64,000 bases of DNA from Algibacter mikhailovii (GTDB lineage: Bacteria; Bacteroidota; Bacteroidia; Flavobacteriales; Flavobacteriaceae). The position numbers were made by a program, and so were the translations under genes. This document shows positions 57,022 to 64,000 of this stretch, piece after piece; position 1 is the first letter of the stretch; each line of letters begins with the position of its first letter. The stretch covers positions 26,611 to 90,610 of the forward strand of contig NZ_BMWZ01000010.1 of NCBI RefSeq assembly GCF_014651495.1. The letters are read 5' to 3'. A model generated the notes under the pieces. The model ran no database searches, had not been told where the DNA came from, and saw only the letters and a list, made by a program, of their open reading frames with translations.

Positions 57022-58200
57022 ATGAATCTCATAATTAAATATTCATATTTAAAAACTATTGCAGTTCTGTGTATACTTTTTGTTTTCTCTTGCTCCCAGA
57101 AAAAACAAGTTCAGGCTTTAGATAAAAACGCTTTATACCTGCCAATTCCCCTGAGTGTTAATCACCCAATAAACAACAAAGCTAATCAGGATAAAATGGA
57201 ATTAGGGAAATTGCTTTTTTATGATCCTATTTTATCTGGTAATAAAGATGTAGCATGCGCTACATGCCATCATCCTGAATTTGGTTATGCCGAATCCTTG
57301 GATCTATCCATTGGAGTTAATGGTCAAGGATTAGGCCCTAATAGAAAATTCAATAAAGGAAATAACATCCCCAGAACTCAACGAAATGCACCTACTATTT
57401 TAAATGTAGCTTTTAATGGTATGGATATAAATGGTAATTACAATTCCTTAAAATCTCCAATGTTTTGGGATGCCAGAGCAAATAGTTTAGAAGAACAATC
57501 ATTGATGCCTATTATATCTTTTGAAGAAATGAGAGGCCCCCATTTCTCTGAAGCAGTGATTTTAGATACCATTGTGAAACGATTAAAAAACATACCGGAG
57601 TATGTTCACTTATTTGAAAAGGCCTTTAGAAATAAAAAAGCAATTTCCGCAATAACAATTTCAAAAGCCATAGCATGCTTTGAGCGCACACTAATTACAA
57701 ATAACTCTAGATTTGACCAATACTTGAGAGGCAATAAAAACGCATTATCTCAAGGCGAGTTAGATGGATTTGAATTATTCAAAAAAGCAAAATGTCACAC
57801 CTGTCATAATGGTCCTATGTTTAGTGATTATAAAATGCATGTTTTAGGCCTTGCAGATAATAATAAGCTTAAAGCTTCGGATTCTGGTTTTAAACAGACC
57901 TATGCATTTAGAACCCCAACATTAAGAAACTTAAGACATACTGCCCCCTATATGCACAATGGTACTAAAGAATCATTAATAAAAGTTCTTGAATTTTACG
58001 AAGACATCTCCTCCGGAAATTCTAAAAACCCAAACATACCTGATACTGAAATAGATTCTCTTGTAAAAGACAGTCCCCTAAAAGTTCAAGACATGTCTCT
58101 TATTATCTCATTCCTCAATAGTTTAAACTCTGAAAACTTTGATAAATCAATACCAACGGAGGTTCCAAGTAAACTACAGGTTGGTGGCAATATTTTATAA
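57022..58200 (+). CDS. MauG/cytochrome c peroxidase-family dihaem protein
   Basis: The 392-residue lipoprotein (FSCSQK, Cys at about 24) has two CXXCH sites: CATCHH (Cys79, Cys82, His83) and CHTCH (Cys258, Cys261, His262). The last half contains FRTPTLRNLRHTAPYMHNG, typical of bacterial dihaem cytochrome c peroxidases and MauG. Such proteins reduce H2O2 or carry out oxidation of a partner protein. In this cluster it could consume peroxide or oxidise a substrate for the DUF1549 protein. It lies 25 bases after the DUF2231 gene and is the last of five. Confidence 0.9.
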   Translation: MNLIIKYSYLKTIAVLCILFVFSCSQKKQVQALDKNALYLPIPLSVNHPINNKANQDKMELGKLLFYDPILSGNKDVACATCHHPEFGYAESLDLSIGVNGQGLGPNRKFNKGNNIPRTQRNAPTILNVAFNGMDINGNYNSLKSPMFWDARANSLEEQSLMPIISFEEMRGPHFSEAVILDTIVKRLKNIPEYVHLFEKAFRNKKAISAITISKAIACFERTLITNNSRFDQYLRGNKNALSQGELDGFELFKKAKCHTCHNGPMFSDYKMHVLGLADNNKLKASDSGFKQTYAFRTPTLRNLRHTAPYMHNGTKESLIKVLEFYEDISSGNSKNPNIPDTEIDSLVKDSPLKVQDMSLIISFLNSLNSENFDKSIPTEVPSKLQVGGNIL

Positions 58201-58287
58201 AATTGCACACCATAATTAGAATCAAAATAGTCCAACAGAATAAAAGTCTTACAGGTTTTAATTAAGCATTTTAATATATTTGTCTAT

Positions 58288-61200
58288 ATGACGAAAACAT
58301 CCTCAAATAACTCCAAAATTAGATATTTCTTCATTTTAATAATCTTGTCTTTTTTTGTTGGTCACGCACAAAATTCTGTAAAATTTGACCATTTAAACAC
58401 AGAAAACGGGTTATCACAAAGTGACGTAAATACTATTTTTCAAGATGACGAAGGCTTTATGTGGTTTGGTACGCATGATGGTTTGAATAGATATGATGGT
58501 TATGATTTTAAAGTTTTTAAACCAAACTCAAAAAATACTAATAGTATAAGTAGTAATTTAATTTTTGACATTGTTGATGATAAGACAGGGAATTTATGGA
58601 TTGGAACTACAGGTAATGGCCTAAATTATTTTGATAAAGATTTAGAAGTATTTAAAACCTTTAAACATGATCAAGAAAACAAGAAAAGCATTGTAAGTGA
58701 TCATATAAAATCGCTTTTCAGGGATAGCAGTAATAGACTTTGGATTAATACTATTAAAGGCATAGATATTCTTGATTTAAATAAACCTTTTGACTCATTA
58801 AGTTTCAAGCATCTTGATTTCAATAAGAATAGCATCATAGAAACAAACAATAGAGATATTATTGCTTTTATTTATGAGGACAGTGCAAAACATATTTGGG
58901 TGGGAAGCTCTTTTGGCTTATTCCAATTATCAAGAGACAAAATTGGAGACATCTATTTTAAAAGTATAAATAGTTTAATCAATCTTCCAATGGCTTCGGT
59001 AAGAAGTATTGCTGAAGATCGCTTCAACTCTCTAATTATTGCCACCAGCAATGGTTTATTTCGTTATATGCCGGAAAGGGAAGTTAATAAAACTCAACGT
59101 ATTCAAGAAGGCTCATTTACTACGGTGTTGGTTGATAAAAACCATATATGGGCAGGAACAGATGAAGGTCTTTTTGAATTTTCAAATACTTCTAAAACCA
59201 ATCCGATTGAACTCCTTTCCTTATACAAGTATGATCCTAAAAACCCCAATACCAGTTTAAGTAAAAACTTGGTAAAATCATTGTACATGGATAATATTGG
59301 TAATGTATGGATTGGAACCAATGGCGGTGGTGTAAACAAATTTGACCCTCAAAGAAAGCAATTCAATCATATCAAAAACGGCTTTGACTCTATGAGTTTG
59401 AGTCATGATAAAGTGCGCTCCATTTTTCAAGATAGCAAAAAGAACCTCTGGATAGGTACAGAAGGTGGCGGGCTAAACCTTCAAACCAAAAATACCCGCG
59501 TAAAAAATTCTAATAAATTTAAAGTTTTTAATAATATAAATAAGGTATTTGCAATTGAGGAAATTGAATTAAAAGATTCAAAGAAATTGTTTTTTGGTGG
59601 TGAAGGCACTCCTGGCCTTTATCAGTTGGATTTAACCTCCAAAAAAGAAATCACCAATAAAGATATAAAACCTATTAAAGGCATCTCAAATAGAGTTTTT
59701 TCTATTTTGCAAGATGCAGACAAAAACATTTGGATAGGCTCTTACAATGAAGGCTTACAGCGGTTACGGGTAAAAAGTGACCTAACAATTATTCAAAAAG
59801 AAACATTTACGCACGATCCAAACACCCCATTTAGTATACCCAATAATATTATTCGTGATATTTTTCAAGACTCTAGAGGTGATATTTGGTTTGCAACAGG
59901 CCAGGGTCTTGCAAGATTAACTGCTTCAGAATTAAATTCGAAACAACCAGAATTTGATATATTTAAGAATAACCCTGAAGATTTAAGCTCCATTAGCCAC
60001 AATTACATCTTAACCATTTATGAAAGTAAAGTTGGCGACATTTGGGTAGGGACCCTAGGCGGCGGTTTAAACAAAGTTATTAAAGGAGATTCTAATGCTA
60101 TTAGTTTTAAAGTATATTCGGAAGAAGATGGACTTCCAAACGATGTTATTAAGGGAATTCTGGAAGGTGATGATGGCCAACTATGGCTGTCAACAAATAA
60201 AGGGTTATCTAAATTTAACCCTATTGATGCTACTTTTCAAAATTACGATGTAAATGATGGTTTACAAAGTAATGAATTTAGTGAGCTTGCAGCATTTAAA
60301 ATGAGTAATGGAGAATTGCTTTTTGGTGGTGTAAACGGTTTAACATCCTTTAAACCAAGTGCCATCATTAACAATAAAGTTAATGCAGAAACGGTATTTA
60401 CAAACTTTTCATTATTTAATAAGCCCGTAAAAATTGGAGAACAAATTAATGGTCGAGTAATCCTGCCTGAATCCATAAATAGTATGGATGAAATAGAATT
60501 GAAGTACGATGAGAACAGTATCTCTTTTGAGTTTGCTGCCTTACATTTTGCCGCATCAAAGAAAAACAAATACGCCTATAAACTAGAAGGATTTAATAAG
60601 GAATGGTTGTATACGAGCGCTGATAACCGCATTGCCAATTATACTAATTTAGCCCCTGGTATGTATACATTGCGAGTAAAAGCCTCGAATAATGACAATA
60701 TATGGGATGAAACTCCTATTGCCATTAAAATTCATATTACACCCCCTTTTTGGAGAACCAAAGTAGCTTATTTTCTATACATACTGCTATTTATAAGTTT
60801 ACTTTTAGCATTTAGACGATATACCATTATGCGTTCAACAACAAAATATGAAATAGAGCTTGCGCATATCGAAAAAGTAAAAAACGAAGAGTTACATCGT
60901 CTAAAATTAGAATTTTACACAAATATTTCCCATGAATTTAGAACCCCATTAACCTTAATTAAAGGTCCAATAGACTATTTGATTCAAAAAGGAAAAGAAA
61001 TTAGTCCTAAAGAATTAATAGATCAACATAACATGATTAGCAAAAACACTACGTATTTACTTAGGTTGGTTAATCAATTATTAGATTTCAGAAAAATGGA
61101 TCATGGGAAAATGAAATTGAATCTAAGCAAAAGTGATATTGTTGAATTTCTAAAAGAAGTTGGAGAACCGTTTCAGTTTTTAAGTCATAAAAAACATATA

Positions 61201-62556
61201 AAGTTTGAAATAAAAAGTTCGAAATCAACCATTTCAACTTGGTTTGATCCTGACGCCATTGAGAAAATAGTGAATAACCTGTTATCTAATGCCTTTAAAT
61301 TCACCCCAGAAGAAGGTACAATTACCTTGAGTATATTTGATGAAAATGATTTTACGCCACCTGATAATATTGACGTTAATATAAACCCTTCTGAATATAT
61401 AGTAATTGAAGTAAAAGATTCTGGTCCTGGAATTCCGGCGCATAGAATTAAACATATTTTTGAACGCTACTATAGCGATTTAAATATCAGTAGTAAAACT
61501 AAAAATAAAGGATCGGGAATTGGCCTTTCATATACGAATAATCTTGTAAAATTACACCAAGGAATTATTAAGGTAAAAAGTGATGCGGAACATGGCACTG
61601 CATTTTATGTATGGCTTCCTAAAAAACGCAATACATATTCTAGCACTAATGATATAAACTTCCACGAGGTCTTTGAAGCAAAAGACTTTATTAATCAAAA
61701 GGATGCCGAATCACATGCTATTAGTGTAATTGATGATATAGCTGATCAAAATATCACAAGATCCAGGTCCAAACTTCCCGTTCTATTATTGGTTGAGGAT
61801 AACCCCGACATTAGATCTTTCATAAAAAAAGGTTTAGGGGAAAGTTATTATATATATGAAGCTAGTAATGGCAAAAAAGGTCTTGAACAAGCCATCAAAT
61901 TTATGCCCAATATTGTGATAACAGATTTAGTTATGCCCGAAATGGATGGTATCGAATTTTGTAATAAACTAAAAACCGCACAAGAAACGAGTCATATACC
62001 TGTAGTTATACTTACTGCAAAACTATCACAAGAAAAGGAAATCGAAGGTTTAAAAATTGGTGCTGATGCCTACCTTAGAAAACCTTTTAATTTAGAACTT
62101 CTAGAACTTAAATTATCTAATATTCTAAAGCATAGAGAACAACTTAGAAAACGTTTTATTAGAGAAGTAGCACTGCAGCCTAATGAGGTAACCGTGACGT
62201 CATCTGATGAACTTTTTTTACAAAAAGCAATTAAATCTGTTGAATCTAACATGACCAATTCAGAGTATAGCGTAGAAATGTTTGTACAAGATATGCTAAT
62301 GAGCAGGAGTAACGTCTATTTAAAAATTAAAGAATTAACAGGATTATCGACTAGTGAATTCATAAGAACTATACGTTTAAAACGAGCTCTTCAGTTATTT
62401 GAAACTACGGACTTATCAGTAAAGGAAGTTATGTATAGAACCGGGTTCAATACAGCATCCTACTTTTCAAAATGTTTCAAAAAACAGTTTGGAATAATAC
62501 CTAGTAAGTATATTAAAAATGAGTCATCAGAAGATATAATTACTAATAGAACTTAG
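58288..62556 (+). CDS. Hybrid two-component system regulator (HTCS)
   Basis: The 1422-residue one-protein regulator has a signal peptide (~1-27) and a periplasmic sensor of two seven-bladed propellers made of reg_prop repeats (LWIGTxGxGL patterns, ~30-650). A Y_Y_Y domain (~740-820) and one membrane helix (~826-843) follow. Next come a histidine kinase (His882 in ISHEFRTPL, ATPase G-box GSGIGLSYTNNLVKLH), a receiver (Asp1213 in VITDLVMPEMDG) and an AraC DNA-binding domain (~1310-1415). In Bacteroidota these sense glycan fragments and switch on polysaccharide-use loci. It lies 87 bp after the MauG-like gene. No SusC/SusD pair is in the window, so the exported haem cluster is its nearest likely target. 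Confidence 0.94.
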   Translation: MTKTSSNNSKIRYFFILIILSFFVGHAQNSVKFDHLNTENGLSQSDVNTIFQDDEGFMWFGTHDGLNRYDGYDFKVFKPNSKNTNSISSNLIFDIVDDKTGNLWIGTTGNGLNYFDKDLEVFKTFKHDQENKKSIVSDHIKSLFRDSSNRLWINTIKGIDILDLNKPFDSLSFKHLDFNKNSIIETNNRDIIAFIYEDSAKHIWVGSSFGLFQLSRDKIGDIYFKSINSLINLPMASVRSIAEDRFNSLIIATSNGLFRYMPEREVNKTQRIQEGSFTTVLVDKNHIWAGTDEGLFEFSNTSKTNPIELLSLYKYDPKNPNTSLSKNLVKSLYMDNIGNVWIGTNGGGVNKFDPQRKQFNHIKNGFDSMSLSHDKVRSIFQDSKKNLWIGTEGGGLNLQTKNTRVKNSNKFKVFNNINKVFAIEEIELKDSKKLFFGGEGTPGLYQLDLTSKKEITNKDIKPIKGISNRVFSILQDADKNIWIGSYNEGLQRLRVKSDLTIIQKETFTHDPNTPFSIPNNIIRDIFQDSRGDIWFATGQGLARLTASELNSKQPEFDIFKNNPEDLSSISHNYILTIYESKVGDIWVGTLGGGLNKVIKGDSNAISFKVYSEEDGLPNDVIKGILEGDDGQLWLSTNKGLSKFNPIDATFQNYDVNDGLQSNEFSELAAFKMSNGELLFGGVNGLTSFKPSAIINNKVNAETVFTNFSLFNKPVKIGEQINGRVILPESINSMDEIELKYDENSISFEFAALHFAASKKNKYAYKLEGFNKEWLYTSADNRIANYTNLAPGMYTLRVKASNNDNIWDETPIAIKIHITPPFWRTKVAYFLYILLFISLLLAFRRYTIMRSTTKYEIELAHIEKVKNEELHRLKLEFYTNISHEFRTPLTLIKGPIDYLIQKGKEISPKELIDQHNMISKNTTYLLRLVNQLLDFRKMDHGKMKLNLSKSDIVEFLKEVGEPFQFLSHKKHIKFEIKSSKSTISTWFDPDAIEKIVNNLLSNAFKFTPEEGTITLSIFDENDFTPPDNIDVNINPSEYIVIEVKDSGPGIPAHRIKHIFERYYSDLNISSKTKNKGSGIGLSYTNNLVKLHQGIIKVKSDAEHGTAFYVWLPKKRNTYSSTNDINFHEVFEAKDFINQKDAESHAISVIDDIADQNITRSRSKLPVLLLVEDNPDIRSFIKKGLGESYYIYEASNGKKGLEQAIKFMPNIVITDLVMPEMDGIEFCNKLKTAQETSHIPVVILTAKLSQEKEIEGLKIGADAYLRKPFNLELLELKLSNILKHREQLRKRFIREVALQPNEVTVTSSDELFLQKAIKSVESNMTNSEYSVEMFVQDMLMSRSNVYLKIKELTGLSTSEFIRTIRLKRALQLFETTDLSVKEVMYRTGFNTASYFSKCFKKQFGIIPSKYIKNESSEDIITNRT

Positions 62557-62823
62557 CCCAAACCTTTTGTGCTAAATAATTTACAACTATATATTTTCTT
62601 TAAATCTTCAATAGGGTAGTTAGTTTTTTTAATTAGCAATATGCTCTTAAAACTTATTTAGAGGTATTCCAATACTACCAAACTAGTCCTTTGAAAATAT
62701 TAATCTTCTCAAACCTCAGATACGAATTAATCTTGCTAATAGAATATGAAATAAAGAACATAATAGAAATATCTATTTCCTTACTTTCATACTTCGACAG
62801 ACTTATTCAAAATGATAGTTAAT

Positions 62824-63432
62824 TTAAATTGGTCTAGCAGGTATACCTACAACAGTTTTATTAGGTAACACATCTTTTGTCACAACGGATCCTGCCCCAA
62901 CTATTGACCAATCCCCAACGTTAGTTAGCGGCAATACAGTACTGTTTAAAGCTACAAATACACCTTCGCCAACAGATACACCACCTGCCAAATGGGCAAC
63001 TGCCACATGAGAATAATTTCCAACAATACAATCATGATCGACACTTGCTTTAGTATTAATAACCACATGGTCTCCTAAAGTACTCCCTGCTTGTATAATA
63101 GCTCCTGCGCACACTATAGTACCTTTCCCTAAATTAACATCTGGGCTTATCCAAGAAAATGGATGAATGGCGTTTACCCAATCAAAATCAAATTTTTGAG
63201 CTATTTCCTTACGTCGTTTATTATTTCCAATTCCAATGATAGCTTTTACTTTACTATCCGATACCAAATCGCTAATTTTACCTAATACTGGAATTTCCAA
63301 AAAGGTTTTTCCTTGTTTCTCTATATCATCATCATAATAACCTAAAACCTTAATATTACTTGCAAGAAGTATACTTGCAACCACAGTACCATGTCCACCT
63401 GCTCCAATAATAATTACACCTTCATCTTTCAT
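62824..63432 (-). CDS. NeuD/PglD-type sugar O/N-acyltransferase
   Basis: The 202-residue protein has an N-terminal Rossmann-like domain (VIIIGAGGHGTVVASIL, ~6-22) and a left-handed beta-helix of hexapeptide repeats (~90-190). His133 in VDHDC sits where PglD has its catalytic base. These enzymes acetylate an amino-sugar for surface polysaccharide or glycoprotein synthesis. The ATG at 63432 is clear. The gene stands alone beside the rRNA operon; the usual sugar-biosynthesis neighbours are absent from the window. Confidence 0.88.
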   Translation of the reverse strand: MKDEGVIIIGAGGHGTVVASILLASNIKVLGYYDDDIEKQGKTFLEIPVLGKISDLVSDSKVKAIIGIGNNKRRKEIAQKFDFDWVNAIHPFSWISPDVNLGKGTIVCAGAIIQAGSTLGDHVVINTKASVDHDCIVGNYSHVAVAHLAGGVSVGEGVFVALNSTVLPLTNVGDWSIVGAGSVVTKDVLPNKTVVGIPARPI

Positions 63433-63914
63433 TTTATAATTATTTAAATTTATAGTTCTCTGTGCTTAACACGAAATACGTTCTATATATCTTTTACAAT
63501 ATATTTATACAACTACTTTTTTTTAAAAGTTAACTTTCGAATTTCTGCAAAATAAATGTTAATGTCTTACCAATTCCAAGGCATAATAAAACAAAATGTA
63601 CTATTCTGAATCATCCTTAATTTTGGAATTATAACAAATCAAAACTAATAAATAAAATCCATGAAATACCAATTTACCCGATATAATACAGTTTTTCACT
63701 TAAATAAATGTGGTTATCTCGATGAAATGCAGATTTTATAGCTTAAAAGAATAATCGTAAATTCTTGATTTAGCTATAAATAAATTAAATTCGTGAAGTT
63801 TTATTGAATAAGATAAATTCCTAAACACCGTCAATGCATATCTTAAAATAAAGCAATAAAAGTCGTAGTAATTGTTCAGAGATATTTTGAACAGATGACT
63901 TCCACCCAAAAAAA
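63433..63914. other. AT-rich region between the acyltransferase gene and the rRNA operon
   Basis: About 480 bases with no supported gene on either strand. The only long reading frame here runs into the 5S rRNA and is not real. The acyltransferase promoter must lie at the left end. I see no tRNA. Confidence 0.55.
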
Positions 63915-63942
63915 AATCCTCAACAAATACATGTTGAGGATT
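63915..63942 (-). terminator. rRNA operon terminator
   Basis: A perfect 11-bp stem (63915-63925 with 63932-63942, AATCCTCAACA/TGTTGAGGATT) closes a 6-base loop. On the minus strand a run of Us follows (A-run 63906-63914). It lies eight bases past the 5S end and terminates the rRNA operon. Confidence 0.9.
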
Positions 63943-63950
63943 CAAAAAAG

Positions 63951-64000
63951 GCAACGACCTACTCTCCCACAAATGTAGTACCATCGGCGCAAATGGGCTT
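63951..64000 (-). rRNA. rrf: 5S ribosomal RNA, 3' part, cut off by the window end
   Basis: Read on the minus strand the last 50 bases (GCCCATTTGCGCCGATGGTA, then ...TGGGAGAGTAGGTCG) are the conserved 3' half of a Bacteroidota 5S rRNA, ending at the GCC at 63951. The 5' half and the rest of the rRNA operon lie to the right of the window. Confidence 0.93.

Noticed and set aside
63736..63984. 82-residue reading frame on the minus strand
   Set aside because: It overlaps the 5S rRNA and its terminator.
1..64000. CRISPR arrays, insertion sequences, phage genes, tRNAs
   Set aside because: No regularly spaced repeats, transposase, integrase, phage structural genes or tRNA-like sequences were seen.

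Overview
The window is a 64 kb piece of a low-GC chromosome from a Bacteroidota, most likely a marine member of the Flavobacteriaceae. The signs are AT-rich intergenic DNA with little Shine-Dalgarno sequence, lipoprotein signal peptides with short hydrophobic cores, a one-protein hybrid two-component regulator (HTCS), a GH117-type glycosidase, and housekeeping proteins (TilS, adenine deaminase, PabB-like, DEAD-box helicase) of flavobacterial type. I see no insertion sequence, phage, CRISPR array or tRNA. The right edge cuts into a ribosomal RNA operon: the 3' part of a 5S rRNA and its terminator lie on the minus strand.

Layout. (1) 1-8.5 kb, minus strand: the N-terminal two thirds of nitrite reductase NirB, an FdhF/YdeP-type molybdopterin oxidoreductase, and a four-gene set for an exported xanthine dehydrogenase-like molybdenum hydroxylase (2Fe-2S subunit, Mo subunit, XdhC and a MobA/MocA-like nucleotidyltransferase). 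(2) 8.6-19.9 kb: an SLC13 transporter and mostly housekeeping genes (YheT-type hydrolase, adenine deaminase, tilS, a PabB-like enzyme, an aldose epimerase, a DEAD-box helicase, an exported esterase-like protein, a small MotA/ExbB-like membrane protein). (3) 20-27 kb: a LytS/LytTR two-component pair, a GH63-like glucosidase with a possible structured RNA in its leader, and a TPR lipoprotein. (4) 27.5-32.6 kb: an export operon (K+ channel, HlyD adaptor, DUF2955 membrane protein, outer-membrane factor, AI-2E-family protein). (5) 32.6-34.5 kb: a B12-binding radical SAM protein.

(6) 34.7-44.9 kb is a sugar catabolism locus. A GH117-like lipoprotein and a LacI regulator read left. A seven-gene operon reads right: zinc alcohol dehydrogenase, UxaA, UxaB, lactonase-type amidohydrolase, aldo/keto reductase, FucP-type symporter and sugar mutarotase. 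Together the enzymes fit an oxidative L-galactose route: L-galactose to lactone to L-galactonate to D-tagaturonate to D-altronate to 2-keto-3-deoxygluconate. The same perfect palindrome lies in front of both divergent units and is the probable LacI operator.

(7) 45.3-62.6 kb holds two lipoproteins, a D-2-hydroxyacid dehydrogenase, a tandem pair of paralogous AraC regulators, and five genes for exported, largely haem-binding proteins of 'planctomycete' type (PSCyt/DUF1549/DUF1553, DUF1501, a beta-propeller, a DUF2231-cytochrome-LRR fusion and a MauG-like peroxidase), followed by the HTCS. This is the least understood system in the window. (8) 62.8-64 kb: a NeuD/PglD-type acyltransferase and the end of the rRNA operon.
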